A stretch of 64,000 nt of DNA from Streptomyces mashuensis (GTDB lineage Bacteria; Actinomycetota; Actinomycetes; Streptomycetales; Streptomycetaceae), in NCBI RefSeq assembly GCF_014654785.1, contig NZ_BNBD01000015.1, forward strand, positions 86,865-150,864, read 5' to 3'. The stretch's first letter is position 1. Every line of letters starts with the position of its first letter. Below, piece after piece: positions 17,486 to 28,867 of this stretch. The notes beneath the pieces were generated by a model. That model saw only the letters and a list, made by a program, of their open reading frames with translations. It had not been told where the DNA came from and did not search any database. The position numbers and the translations under genes were made by a program.

Positions 17486-17594
17486 AGCCCGCCCGAACGG
17501 CGGTGCGCGGCCCGGCGCGTCATGTTGCAAGACCGCCACAAAGGTCCCTCCGGGGGGCTCGCGGCCCCCGCGCGTTGCATAGGGTCGACGTGTG

Positions 17595-17614
17595 GGCCGC
17601 GCGGTCGCGCGGCC
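17595..17614 (+). repeat. Perfect hairpin in the terD leader
   Basis: GGCCGCGC-GGTC-GCGCGGCC, an 8-bp perfect stem 35 bp before the terD start. It lies after TAGGGT (17580-17585), which resembles a -10, so it would be in the 5' leader. It may affect translation or mark a protein-binding site. Confidence 0.45.
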
Positions 17615-17648
17615 ACGGGGGAAAGAACGAGCGAGAGAGGGACTGCGC

Positions 17649-18227
17649 GTGACGGTCAACTTGTCCAAGGGTCAGGGCATCAGCCTGAAGAAGGCCGACG
17701 GGGGGACCCTGACCGCGGTACGGATGGGCCTGGGCTGGCAGGCGGCCCCGCGGCGCGGCCTGTTCGGGACGCGCACCCGGGAGATCGACCTCGACGCGTC
17801 GGCGGTGCTCTTCGCCGACAAGCAGCCCGTCGACGTCGCCTTCTTCCAGCAGCTGGTCAGCAAGGACGGCTCGGTCCGTCACACCGGCGACAACCTGGTC
17901 GGCGGCGCCGGCCAGGGCGGTGACGACGAGTCCATCCTGGTGGACCTCCAGCGCGTCCCCGTCCACGTCAACCAGATCGTCTTCACGGTGAACTCCTTCA
18001 CCGGCCAGACCTTCGCCGAGGTGCGCAACGCCTTCTGCCGCCTGGTCGACGAGACCACCGGCCAGGAGCTCGCGCGCTACACCCTCGACGGCGGTGGCCC
18101 GTACACGGCGCAGATCATGGCGAAGGTGCACCGCGTGGCCGACGGCTGGCAGATGACGGCCATCGGCCAGCCCTCCAACGGCCGCACCTTCCAGGACCTG
18201 CTCGCGGAGATCCAGGCGGTCCTGTAA
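17649..18227 (+). CDS. terD: TerD-family calcium-binding stress protein
   Basis: 192 aa, one complete TerD domain. The calcium-ligand patterns EIDLDASAVLF (about 38-48) and GGDDESILVDL (about 92-102) are intact. The start is a GTG with AGAGAGGGA upstream. TerD proteins are small cytoplasmic proteins tied to tellurite and oxidative stress resistance; in Streptomyces some members influence development. It is followed by a TerD-like fusion protein and terC, so this is a ter-type cluster. Confidence 0.92.
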   Translation: MTVNLSKGQGISLKKADGGTLTAVRMGLGWQAAPRRGLFGTRTREIDLDASAVLFADKQPVDVAFFQQLVSKDGSVRHTGDNLVGGAGQGGDDESILVDLQRVPVHVNQIVFTVNSFTGQTFAEVRNAFCRLVDETTGQELARYTLDGGGPYTAQIMAKVHRVADGWQMTAIGQPSNGRTFQDLLAEIQAVL

Positions 18228-18335
18228 CGGACGGACGAACCGGCGCCGCGGCGCCGGCGTCGTATCCACCGGGCCCGGCGGGCAGCACCCCGCCGGGCCC
18301 GCGCAGCATGAGCACGAACGAACAGGGGAGCGGCG

Positions 18336-20198
18336 ATGACGGCCGAGCTGGTGCGGGGGCAGAACCACCCGCTGACGGGGGACCGGCTGGAGGTCCGGGT
18401 CGCCGCGGAGCGCCCGGTGGTGGCGGTGGCGACGCTCGGTGACGCGGACGGCGCGGTACGGTCCCGGGACCGCGTCGCGCACCCCGGCAGCCCCGTCCTG
18501 CCGGGCCTGGACGTGCCCCGGCAGCCCGCTGCGGAGCACCGCCTCGCCGTCGGCCTGGCCGCCCTGGCGGAGGACGTGCACCGGGTGTACGTCGCGCTGG
18601 CCCTGCCGCCCGCCCCGGCGGGCCCGGACCGCTTCGGCGCCTTCCCGGCGCCCGTGGTGGAGGTCGCCGGACCCGGCGGGACGCCGGTCGTCCGCTACGT
18701 CCTGGAGGGCCTGGACCGGGAGTCGGCCGTGGTGGCCGTCGAGCTCTACCGGCGGCAGGGCGCCTGGAAGGTCCGCGCGGTCGGCCAGGGCTACGCCGAG
18801 GGCCTGACGGCCCTGCTGCACGACCAGGGCCTGCCGGAGGCGGCGGAATGCGCCGCGGAGGCCCTGCGGGCCGCCGCGGGCGCGGACGGAGCCGCCGCCG
18901 GGCCGCCGGTTCCGGGGGAGCCCGCCGGCTCGCCGGCCGGCGCCGGTTCCGGGGGCATCAGCTACCGGCACCCCGGGCGGCAGTCCACCGCGGCCGTCGC
19001 CACGCCGCCCGCAGAAGCCGGACCGGCCGACGCCCCCGCCCCTGCCTCCGCCGGCCCGGAGGCGTACCGGCCCGTGGCCGGGGACGCCACCGGCTGGAGC
19101 ATGGACGAGCGGCTCTACAACCAGGTGTGGGGCATGTTCGAGGACCTGGCGCGCTCCGTGGCCGCCTACCGCAGCGCCGTCGACTTCGCCGAGGCGCGTC
19201 TGGACCAGCGGCTGGACGAGGTGCTGTCCGACCCGCGGACCCGCGTCGGCCCGGCCGCGGACGCCGCCCGCGAGGAGGCCCGTGCCCAGCAGGCGGCCCT
19301 CCTCGACCAGGCGCGGTCCGTGCTCGACCGGGACCTGGCCCAGCTGGCCGCCGAGGCCGAGGTCGTCGAGCACGCCCTGCCGCCCGCCTACGCCCGCTGG
19401 GACAACCCCGTGTGGCACGCCTACCAGGTGCCCCTGGAGCGGCCCCTGGCCGTCCGGCTGGGCGACCTGCGGCTGCCCGAGAGCGACGGGCTGCGCATCC
19501 CCATGCTGGTGCGACTGCCGCTGGAGCGCGGCCTGTGGGTCGACAGCGGCCGCCCGCCGGGCGGCGTGGACCCGGGCCTGACCGACGCCGGGCAGCGGCG
19601 CCGGCTGGCCGTGGAGTGCGCGGTCGCCGTCGCCGCCCGGCTGCTGGCGGTGCACCCCGTCGGCACGTACACGGTGCACGTCGTCGACCCGGCGGGCGCG
19701 GCCGGCACCGCCCTGGCCCCGCTGCGGGAGCACGGCGCGCTGAAGGAGGCCCCGGCGGGCGCCCGCGGGGTGACGGAGACGCTGGAGCGCCTGACGCGGC
19801 GCGTGGACCTGGCGCAGATGGCCGTGCGCAGCGGTGTGCCGGACGCGCTGCCGGAGGACTTCGACCCGGCCGGGCAGCTGCTGATCGTGCACGACTTCCC
19901 GCACGGCTTCGACGACCGTGCCGTCACCCAGCTGCGTTACCTGGCCGACGAGGGGCCGGCCGTGGGCGTGCACCTGCTGATGGTCGCCGACCGGGCGGAA
20001 GCCCGCGGCTACGGCCCGGTGCTCGACCCGCTGTGGAAGTCGCTGCTGCGGATCACGCCGGTGCCGGACGACCACCTGGCCGACCCGTGGGTCGGGCACG
20101 CCTGGACGTACGAGCCGCCGCTGGTGCCCGCGGGGAGCGGGGTGCTGGACCGGGTGCTGTGGCAGGTGGGGCAGGCCCGGCGGGCCTGCGGCGCTTGA
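18336..20198 (+). CDS. TerD-like / FtsK-like fusion protein without Walker A
   Basis: 620 aa. Residues about 1-175 are a divergent TerD-type domain (LVRGQNHPL, VYVALALPPAP, YRRQGAWKVRAVGQGYAEGL). About 176-245 is a Pro/Ala/Gly linker; 255-330 is helical and charged (RLYNQVWGMFEDLARSVAAY). About 340-620 looks like the FtsK/SpoIIIE-type region found in similar TerD proteins (YTVHVVDPAG, LLIVHDFPHGFDDRAVTQLRYL). No GxxxxGK[ST] loop exists, so ATP binding is doubtful. The final part includes VGVHLLMVADR, typical of the FtsK region after Walker B. It sits between terD and terC. Function unknown. Confidence 0.75.
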   Translation: MTAELVRGQNHPLTGDRLEVRVAAERPVVAVATLGDADGAVRSRDRVAHPGSPVLPGLDVPRQPAAEHRLAVGLAALAEDVHRVYVALALPPAPAGPDRFGAFPAPVVEVAGPGGTPVVRYVLEGLDRESAVVAVELYRRQGAWKVRAVGQGYAEGLTALLHDQGLPEAAECAAEALRAAAGADGAAAGPPVPGEPAGSPAGAGSGGISYRHPGRQSTAAVATPPAEAGPADAPAPASAGPEAYRPVAGDATGWSMDERLYNQVWGMFEDLARSVAAYRSAVDFAEARLDQRLDEVLSDPRTRVGPAADAAREEARAQQAALLDQARSVLDRDLAQLAAEAEVVEHALPPAYARWDNPVWHAYQVPLERPLAVRLGDLRLPESDGLRIPMLVRLPLERGLWVDSGRPPGGVDPGLTDAGQRRRLAVECAVAVAARLLAVHPVGTYTVHVVDPAGAAGTALAPLREHGALKEAPAGARGVTETLERLTRRVDLAQMAVRSGVPDALPEDFDPAGQLLIVHDFPHGFDDRAVTQLRYLADEGPAVGVHLLMVADRAEARGYGPVLDPLWKSLLRITPVPDDHLADPWVGHAWTYEPPLVPAGSGVLDRVLWQVGQARRACGA

Positions 20199-20236
20199 CC
20201 TGCCCAACGCGCCTGACCTCGATTTTTGGTTCTTTC

Positions 20237-20266
20237 TTTACTTAAGCTTGGTGCTTCCTGTACCGT
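20237..20266 (+). promoter_or_regulatory. terC promoter in an AT-rich island
   Basis: TTTACT (20237-20242), 18 bp, TACCGT (20261-20266). The preceding bases (20220-20250) are unusually AT-rich for this genome. The predicted leader of about 50 nt includes a 14-bp tandem repeat and an accGGAGGAac ribosome binding site. No yybP-ykoY manganese riboswitch structure is evident in this short space. Confidence 0.5.
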
Positions 20267-20272
20267 CTTGAG

Positions 20273-20307
20273 GACTGCCGTACGCCGACTGCCGTACGCC
20301 CCGTACG
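20273..20307 (+). repeat. Tandem 14-bp repeat in the terC leader
   Basis: GACTGCCGTACGCC occurs twice head to tail (20273-20286 and 20287-20300), followed by the partial copy CCGTACG (20301-20307). The unit contains the palindrome CGTACG, so it could be a protein-binding site or a recent slippage product. Confidence 0.8.
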
Positions 20308-20323
20308 ACGTGCCGGAGGAACA

Positions 20324-21343
20324 GTGGACGTCTCCCTGACGGTCTGGTCGCTCACCATCCTGGGCCTGTGCGCCCTCGTCGCGGCCGACTTCTTCATCGG
20401 CGGCCGCAAGCCGCACGAGGTCTCGCTCAAGGAGGCGGGCACCTGGACCGCGGTGTGGGTGGCCCTGGCCGGGCTCTTCGGGCTGGGGCTGCTCGTGTTC
20501 GGCGGCGGCCGGCCCGCGGGCGAGTTCTTCGCGGGCTTCATCACCGAGAAGTCGCTGAGCGTCGACAACCTCTTCGTCTTCGTCCTGATCATGGCGAAGT
20601 TCGCGGTGCCCGCCGCCTACCAGCAGCGGGTGCTCATGGTCGGTGTGCTCATCGCCCTCGTGCTGCGCGCCGTCTTCATCGGCGCCGGCGCGGCGATCGT
20701 CGCCAACTTCTCCTGGATCTTCTACTTCTTCGGCGCGTTCCTCGTCTGGACGGCCTGGAAGCTGGTCCAGGAGGCCCGGCAGGGCGGCGGTGACGCCGAG
20801 GAGGAGACGTACGAGGAGAACCGCTTCCTGCGGCTCGTCGAGCGGCGCTTCCCCTCCACCGACCGGTACCACGGAACCCGGCTGTTCGTCCTGGAGAACG
20901 GCCGTCGCCTGATGACGCCGATGCTGGTCGTCATGCTGGCGATCGGCACCACGGACGTGCTGTTCGCGCTCGACTCCATCCCGGCGATCTTCGGCCTGAC
21001 CCAGGACCCGTACATCGTCTTCACGGCCAACGCCTTCGCCCTGATGGGCCTGCGGCAGCTGTACTTCCTCCTCGGCGGCCTGCTGCGGAAGCTGGTCCAC
21101 CTCTCCTACGGCCTGTCGGTCATCCTCGGCTTCATCGGCGTGAAGCTCGTGCTGCACGCCCTGCACGAGAGCGGCGTGCCGGTGCCGGAGATCAGCATCC
21201 CGGTGTCCCTGGGCGTCATCTGCGCGGTGCTGGCCGTCACCACCGTCACCAGCCTGCGCGCCTCGGCCGCCCAGGAGCGGGCCGCGGAGAGCACCGCGCC
21301 CGCCGCCCCCGCCGCCCCGGAGCGGGACGGCGCGGGCGTCTGA
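20324..21343 (+). CDS. terC: TerC-family integral membrane protein
   Basis: 339 aa, about nine membrane helices. The family signature EKSLSVDNLFVFVLI lies at about residues 68-82 with its conserved acidic and Asn residues, and a second intramembrane acidic motif TTDVLFALDSIPAIFGL at about 208-224. Members act in tellurite resistance, in metal (manganese) efflux and in loading metal to exported proteins. The GTG start has GGAGGA 6 bp upstream. A Pro/Ala tail ends the protein. It is the third gene of the ter-type cluster and converges within 12 bp on the MFS gene. Confidence 0.93.
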   Translation: MDVSLTVWSLTILGLCALVAADFFIGGRKPHEVSLKEAGTWTAVWVALAGLFGLGLLVFGGGRPAGEFFAGFITEKSLSVDNLFVFVLIMAKFAVPAAYQQRVLMVGVLIALVLRAVFIGAGAAIVANFSWIFYFFGAFLVWTAWKLVQEARQGGGDAEEETYEENRFLRLVERRFPSTDRYHGTRLFVLENGRRLMTPMLVVMLAIGTTDVLFALDSIPAIFGLTQDPYIVFTANAFALMGLRQLYFLLGGLLRKLVHLSYGLSVILGFIGVKLVLHALHESGVPVPEISIPVSLGVICAVLAVTTVTSLRASAAQERAAESTAPAAPAAPERDGAGV

Positions 21344-21355
21344 GCGGCCCGCTCG

Positions 21356-22666
21356 TCACGCCGGGGCCGCCCCGGCCGCCGTCGCGGCGGGCGCACCGGC
21401 CGGCCGGGTCTCGGGCAGCAGCAGGAAACAGCCGAGGCTCAGCAGCGTCACGCCGGTCAGGTAGACGGCGACGCCCCACGGAGGCCCCTCGACGCGGCCG
21501 GCGGCGGTGGCCACCAGAGGCGTCACGGCACCGCCCAGCACGCCCGCGAGGTTGTAGCCGACGGCCGCGCCCGTACAGCGCACCCGCGCCTCGAACAGCT
21601 CGGGCAGGTACGCCCCGGCGACGCCGAAGGCCGTCACGAAACCGAGCATGGCCACCACGAAGCCCAGCAGCAACAACGGCGGCCGGCCCGTGCGCAACAG
21701 CGCCACCAGCGGGAACATCCACAGCGCCACGGCGGTGCAGCCGGCCAGGCACAGCGGGCGCCGCCCGTACCGGTCGCCGAGGAAGGCCGCCACCGGGGTG
21801 GCCGCGCCGGAGGCGGCGACCGCCGTCATCACGCAGCCCAGCATCACCGTCCGGTCCACGCCGAGCCGTTCCGTGCCGTAGGACAGCGACCAGGTGGTGA
21901 CGGTGTAGAACACCGAGTAGCCGAACGACAGGGCGCCGGCGGTCAGCAGGACCAGCCGCCAGTGGCCGCGCACCACCTCGGCGAGCGGCAGGGCGGCGCG
22001 CGTACGGCCGGCCTCCAGCTCGCGGAAGACGGGCGTCTCGACGAGCCGGCTCCGCAGCAGCAGCCCCACGGCGGCCAGCAGCCCGCCGAACCAGAACGGC
22101 ACGCGCCACCCCCAGGCGAGGAACTGGGCGTCGGTGAGGGTGACCGACAGGGTGAGCGTGATGCCGTTGGCGAGGAGGAAGCCGAACGACGGACCGGTCT
22201 GCGGGATGCTCGCCCACAGGGCGCGCCGGTGGGCGGGCGCGTGCTCCGCGGCGATCAGGACGGCCCCGCTCCACTCGCCGCCCACGCCCAGGCCCTGGAG
22301 GAAGCGCAGGGCGAGCAGGAGCAGCGGTGCGCCCAGGCCCAGGGTGCCGTAGGTGGGCGCGCAGCCGATCGCCAGGGTGGCCACGCCGGTGAGGAGCAGG
22401 GAGGCGAGGAGCACGGGGCGGCGGCCGAAGCGGTCGCCGACGTGCCCGAAGAGCACCGAGCCCACGGGGCGGGCGACGAAGCCGATGCCGAAGGTGCCGA
22501 ACGCGGCGAGCGTGCCGACGAGCGGGGAGACGGTGGGGAAGAACAGCCGGCCCAGGACGAGGGCGGCGGCGGTGCCGTAGGCGAAGAAGTCGTAGAACTC
22601 GATGGCGGTGCCGGCCATGGAGGCGGCGGCCAGGCGGAACATGGCCGGAGCGCGGTCACGGTTCAT
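21356..22666 (-). CDS. MFS transporter, metabolite:H+ symporter (MHS) type
   Basis: 436 aa, 12 predicted membrane helices. The N-terminus MFRLAAASMAGTAIEFYDFFAYGTAAA is the MHS signature. The A-loop GHVGDRFGRRPVLL and the second-half repeat LGDRYGRRPLCL are both present, and GLGVGGEWSGA is typical. Relatives carry proline/betaine, shikimate, alpha-ketoglutarate or citrate; the substrate cannot be told. No regulator is adjacent. It starts at an ATG with a poor RBS and ends nearly touching terC from the other side. Confidence 0.9.
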   Translation of the reverse strand: MNRDRAPAMFRLAAASMAGTAIEFYDFFAYGTAAALVLGRLFFPTVSPLVGTLAAFGTFGIGFVARPVGSVLFGHVGDRFGRRPVLLASLLLTGVATLAIGCAPTYGTLGLGAPLLLLALRFLQGLGVGGEWSGAVLIAAEHAPAHRRALWASIPQTGPSFGFLLANGITLTLSVTLTDAQFLAWGWRVPFWFGGLLAAVGLLLRSRLVETPVFRELEAGRTRAALPLAEVVRGHWRLVLLTAGALSFGYSVFYTVTTWSLSYGTERLGVDRTVMLGCVMTAVAASGAATPVAAFLGDRYGRRPLCLAGCTAVALWMFPLVALLRTGRPPLLLLGFVVAMLGFVTAFGVAGAYLPELFEARVRCTGAAVGYNLAGVLGGAVTPLVATAAGRVEGPPWGVAVYLTGVTLLSLGCFLLLPETRPAGAPAATAAGAAPA

Positions 22667-22737
22667 GTAGTGACCAACTTCCCCGCGGGCCCGGGGAAAC
22701 GGGGCGTACGGGGGCGTTGCCGGGGGCGCACCGGAAT

Positions 22738-22778
22738 CACGCCGTCCGCCCCTGGTGCTCCGGGGGCGGGACGGCGTG
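22738..22778. terminator. Hairpin between the MBL and MFS genes
   Basis: CACGCCGTCC (22738-22747) pairs with GGACGGCGTG (22769-22778), extended by GCCCC/GGGGC. It lies downstream of the minus-strand MBL gene and upstream of the MFS start, so it probably ends the MBL transcript. Confidence 0.7.
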
Positions 22779-22807
22779 CTACGGCTCCGTGGCCGCCGGT
22801 GCCGTCG

Positions 22808-23464
22808 TCACCAGCCGCGTGCGCGCCACTCCGGTAGGTGGGGGCGCTCGGCGCCCAGGGTGGTGTCGTTGCCGTGGCCGGGGTAGACCCAGGTCTCGTC
22901 CGGCAGGGCGCCGAAGAGCTTGGTCTCGACGTCGTTCAGGAGGCTGGCGAACGCCTTGGGGTCGTCGTGGGTGTTGCCCACGCCGCCGGGGAAGAGGCAG
23001 TCGCCGGTGAAGACGTGCGCGTGGCCGTGCGGGTCGTCGTAGATCAGCGCGATGCTGCCGGGGGTGTGCCCGACGAGGTGGCGCGCCGTCAGGCGGACGC
23101 GGCCCACGGTGATCGTGTCGCCGTCGTCCACGAGGACGTCGGTGGGGACGGGGATGCCCTCGGCGTCCTCGCGTCCGGCGTAGGTGCGGGCGCCGGTGGC
23201 GTCCACGACCTCCCGCAGGGCGTTCCAGTGGTCCTGGTGCCGGTGCGTGGTGACGACGGCGGTGATGCCGCTGTCACCGATGAGGCCGAGCAGGGTGTGC
23301 GGCTCGGCCGCGGCGTCGATGAGGAGCTGCTCGTCCGTGGCCCGGCAGCGCAGCAGATAGGCGTTGTTGTCCATCGGACCGACCGCGACCTTGGAGATCA
23401 TCAGATCGGTCAACTCGTGTACGTCGGCGGGCCCGCCGACCTTCACCGCTCCCGTGTAGGTCAT
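22808..23464 (-). CDS. MBL-fold metallohydrolase (glyoxalase II-like)
   Basis: 218 aa. The zinc motif THRHQDHW (about 92-99) has the HxHxDH pattern; further ligands are in GHTPGS (about 134-139), TGDCLFPGG (about 156-164) and the final PGHG. The order and spacing resemble glyoxalase II-type thioester hydrolases. The partner gene upstream is a mycothiol-dependent type, so hydrolysis of a mycothiol or similar thioester is a reasonable guess. Twenty bp separate the two genes. No persulfide dioxygenase signature is obvious. Confidence 0.88.
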   Translation of the reverse strand: MTYTGAVKVGGPADVHELTDLMISKVAVGPMDNNAYLLRCRATDEQLLIDAAAEPHTLLGLIGDSGITAVVTTHRHQDHWNALREVVDATGARTYAGREDAEGIPVPTDVLVDDGDTITVGRVRLTARHLVGHTPGSIALIYDDPHGHAHVFTGDCLFPGGVGNTHDDPKAFASLLNDVETKLFGALPDETWVYPGHGNDTTLGAERPHLPEWRARGW

Positions 23465-23484
23465 GGATCAACCCTATCTCCGCG

Positions 23485-24171
23485 CTAGAGAGCGGGCAGG
23501 GCGGGCGGCCGGACACCGCCGGCGTCCAGCTCCGCGCCGTCACGGCGGCCGGCGAGCCAGCCCAGCAGGGCGGCGGGGGTGCCGGTGACCTTCAGGGGGT
23601 CGCCCTCGGTGCCGCCCGTGCGCCAGTGGCCGGCGCCGGGGGCGTCGAGCTCCATGGGGGGCACGTCGGGGTGGCCGCTGAAGCGGTCGGCCAGGAAGGC
23701 GGTGTAGCGGAGGGTGAAGTCGGCGGGCACGTCCTCCAGTTCGTAGCCCAGGCCGAGGTCGACGTGGTGCAGCTCGACCTCGGCGAGGCGGCGGAAGGGG
23801 ACGCGGGCGGCGGAGTCGGTCACGCCGTTGCGCAGCGTGACGGTGCGGTTCCAGTCGGCGGGGGTCGCGGCCTGCTCCAGGAAGCGGTCCGCGGCCGCGC
23901 GCAGGCCGGCGAGGAGTTCGGCGGCCGGGAGCTGCGCGTCCCGCTCGATGTCGGCGTCGCGTGCCTCGGCGCTCGGGTACATGGGCCGGCCGGCGAGGAC
24001 GTTCACCAGCGCGTCGGCGTTGCGGGCGAGGTGGGCCAGCACGTGGCCGCGGGTCCAGCCGGGCAGCCGTGACGGGGCGGAGAGGGCGGCGTTGTCCAGG
24101 GGGGTGACGGTGGCGAGCAGGCGGGCGGTCGCCTCGCGTACGGCCTGGAGGTCCTGCGCGTGATCGATCAT
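23485..24171 (-). CDS. Maleylpyruvate isomerase-family mycothiol-dependent protein
   Basis: 228 aa of the DinB-like four-helix fold. LPGWTRGHVLAHLARNADAL (about 33-52) carries the first metal His, and FRRLAEVELHHVDLGLGY (about 129-146) has the other two (H-H-x-D). A C-terminal sterol-carrier-like segment (VTGTPAALLGWLAGRRDG) is typical of mycothiol-dependent maleylpyruvate isomerases. The substrate in this organism is unknown. I start it at the ATG at 24171; a longer frame reaches 24279 but lacks homology. It is divergent from uvrA and upstream of the MBL gene. Confidence 0.88.
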   Translation of the reverse strand: MIDHAQDLQAVREATARLLATVTPLDNAALSAPSRLPGWTRGHVLAHLARNADALVNVLAGRPMYPSAEARDADIERDAQLPAAELLAGLRAAADRFLEQAATPADWNRTVTLRNGVTDSAARVPFRRLAEVELHHVDLGLGYELEDVPADFTLRYTAFLADRFSGHPDVPPMELDAPGAGHWRTGGTEGDPLKVTGTPAALLGWLAGRRDGAELDAGGVRPPALPAL

Positions 24172-24306
24172 GCGGCCGACCCTAGTGCCGCCACTCCTTC
24201 GGGTGAAGAACTCCGACTCCGCCCGTAAATCGAATGTGAGTGCTATATCGTCGGAGGGTGGCATCGCGCGTCGCTGCACCCGCGTGACCCCCGGACGGCC
24301 CCCTGT

Positions 24307-24329
24307 TTGTCAGAGGGTCCCCGTACCCT
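24307..24329 (+). promoter_or_regulatory. Damage-type promoter of uvrA (RecA-independent motif)
   Basis: TTGTCAGAG (24307-24315), 8 bp, TACCCT (24324-24329): one mismatch from TTGTCRGTG-N8-TAnnnT. Unlike the other three, transcription from here leaves a leader of about 63 nt with an AAAGG ribosome binding site. A poor LexA-like half site, TCGAATGTGAGTGCTA, lies upstream at about 24230 but is too weak to call. Confidence 0.75.
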
Positions 24330-24398
24330 CGACAGAGGGCGCACCGCACCCCCGCAGCTCTCTCCCGGAGCCGACTCTCAAGAAAGGTGCCGACCGGC

Positions 24399-27305
<2,907 letters not shown>

Positions 27306-27311
27306 CGTTCC

Positions 27312-27343
27312 GCCGGAGGGGCTCCCCAGGGAGCCCCTCCGGC
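27312..27343 (+). terminator. uvrA terminator
   Basis: A perfect 15-bp inverted repeat, GCCGGAGGGGCTCCC (27312-27326) and its complement at 27329-27343, with a 2-bp centre. It lies 7 bp after the uvrA stop. Confidence 0.9.
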
Positions 27344-27431
27344 GCCGCCCTGCCCCGGGCTCCCCACGCCCCGGCGGTAGGGTCGCCGTGTCCCGTCGTA
27401 CGCACCACCCGTACCACCGTTGGAGCCACCC

Positions 27432-27854
27432 ATGTCCACCCCCCATGCCTCCCGCCGTACCGTCCTGCAGGGCGCGGCCCTGGCCGGCGTCGCCGGGCTC
27501 TGCGCCACCGCCTGCGAGGGCGGGACCGGCGCCAAGGGGCCGGCCGTCCCCACCGCGCCCGTGGACCTCGGCGCGGTCGGCGAGGTGCCCGTGGGCGGGG
27601 CCCGGCTCTACCGGGAGCAGCGCCTGCTGGTGGCGCAGCCTGCCGAGGGCCAGTACAAGGCGTTCAGCGCGGTGTGCACGCACGCCGGCTGCGTGGTGGA
27701 CAAGGTGCAGGACGGCAAGGTGCACTGCCCCTGCCACGGCAGCCTCTTCGACGCGACCACGGGCAAGGTCCTGCAGGGCCCGGCCGGTGCGCCGCTGCCG
27801 TCCGTGCCCGTCAAGGCCGACGGCGGCAAGCTGATCGCGGGCCCGGCCGCCTGA
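27432..27854 (+). CDS. Rieske (2Fe-2S) protein, probable Tat lipoprotein
   Basis: 140 aa. The N-terminus has twin arginines (HASRRTVLQGAALAG) and a lipobox-like ATAC at about residues 27-30, predicting Tat export and lipid attachment. The Rieske motifs are CTHAGC (about 78-83) and CPCHGS (about 96-101), giving Cys/His ligation of a 2Fe-2S cluster. No catalytic partner is adjacent, so it is probably a free electron carrier at the membrane surface. Start chosen at the ATG with GGAG 6 bp upstream. Confidence 0.9.
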   Translation: MSTPHASRRTVLQGAALAGVAGLCATACEGGTGAKGPAVPTAPVDLGAVGEVPVGGARLYREQRLLVAQPAEGQYKAFSAVCTHAGCVVDKVQDGKVHCPCHGSLFDATTGKVLQGPAGAPLPSVPVKADGGKLIAGPAA

Positions 27855-27890
27855 CCGCCCGCCGCCCGGCCGGCCCGGCCGGTCACGGCC

Positions 27891-28829
27891 TCAGCACCAG
27901 TCCCAGGCGATCCCCACGATCCCCGGCCGCACCGCCTGCTCCACCAGGTGCACGGCCCGGTGCCGGCCGGCCAGCGTCAGCTCCTGCCGGCCGCCGCGCG
28001 GGGCGCCGGCCGACGCCTGGGAGAAGCGCACGCAGCGCACGGGCAGCGCCGCCTCGTCGAACCGCACCTGGAGCACGTACTGCGCGCCGGCGAAGCTGAA
28101 GCCGCGGACGTACTCGGTGCTGGTGCCGCCGGTGCCGTCCTCGAAGCCGTAGCCGAAGACGTACGTCTCGCCGCACCGCAGCCGCGTGTCGAACAGCAGC
28201 TCGGCGACGAGGACGCCGGAGGGGTCGTGCCGGCGGACCCGGCCGAGGCGGCAGTTCTCGTGCGCCCGGACGGTCACCCGGCCCGGGTCGCAGCCCGGGT
28301 CGCCGTGGTGGATGGCCACGTAGCGGTCCACGCCGTCGCGGTGGGCGCGCACGACGTGCTGGGAGTCGCGGGAGCGCATCTCCCGGCGCGCACCGATCCG
28401 CACCTGTTCCAGGTGACAGACGGTGTGCAGGCCGCCGTCGGGCGGCGACTCCAGCTCCGCCAGCAGCCGTTCCAGGACGCACGCCTCCTCCACCAGCGAG
28501 CGGTACGACCGCGCGGCCGGCCGCTCGGGCCGGGGGCGCGCGGCCGGCTCCAGTAAGCGGGTCAGCGCCTGCGCCGGCAGCCCCAGCACGTCCTCCAGCG
28601 CCCGGACGGCGCGCAGCGACTCGGGGCGCTGCGGCCGGCGGGCGCCCTGCTGCCAGTAACTGAGGCTCGTCACCCCCACCTTGACGCCCCGCTGGGCGAG
28701 CCGGTGCTGGACGCGGTGCAGCGCGAGACCGCGCGCGGACAGGGCGGTGCGCAGGGCGAGGTGGAACGGCCCGGTGCGCAGCACCCGCTCCAGTTCGGCC
28801 TCGTCGACGGGGGTGCTGCCGCGTGCCAT
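27891..28829 (-). CDS. Helix-turn-helix regulator with large C-terminal domain
   Basis: 312 aa. The N-terminal ~95 residues look like a Cro/C1-type helix-turn-helix (LHRVQHRLAQRGVKVGVTSLSYWQQGARRP, then LEDVLGLPAQALTRLL). The remaining ~200 residues are beta-rich (HTVCHLEQVRIGARREMRSRDSQHVVRA, YVFGYGFEDGTGG) and of no family I know; they may sense a ligand. It is divergent from the secreted protease operon across 257 bp that hold three TTCAC palindromes, so it is the likely regulator of that operon and of itself. Confidence 0.7.
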   Translation of the reverse strand: MARGSTPVDEAELERVLRTGPFHLALRTALSARGLALHRVQHRLAQRGVKVGVTSLSYWQQGARRPQRPESLRAVRALEDVLGLPAQALTRLLEPAARPRPERPAARSYRSLVEEACVLERLLAELESPPDGGLHTVCHLEQVRIGARREMRSRDSQHVVRAHRDGVDRYVAIHHGDPGCDPGRVTVRAHENCRLGRVRRHDPSGVLVAELLFDTRLRCGETYVFGYGFEDGTGGTSTEYVRGFSFAGAQYVLQVRFDEAALPVRCVRFSQASAGAPRGGRQELTLAGRHRAVHLVEQAVRPGIVGIAWDWC

Positions 28830-28867
28830 GGTCCGCTCCTCGTGCGCGGTGAACCCCCCGGACGCGT

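Noticed and set aside
20199..20323. yybP-ykoY (manganese) riboswitch before terC
   Set aside because: The predicted leader is only about 50 nt and lacks the conserved paired loops.
24228..24245. LexA (SOS) box before uvrA
   Set aside because: TCGAATGTGAGTGCTA shares only one half with TCGAAC-N4-GTTCGA and sits well upstream of the better damage-type promoter.
23465..24279. Longer start for the mycothiol-dependent protein (to 24279)
   Set aside because: Extra 36 residues have no family similarity and would cover the uvrA-facing promoter region; ATG 24171 opens the conserved domain.
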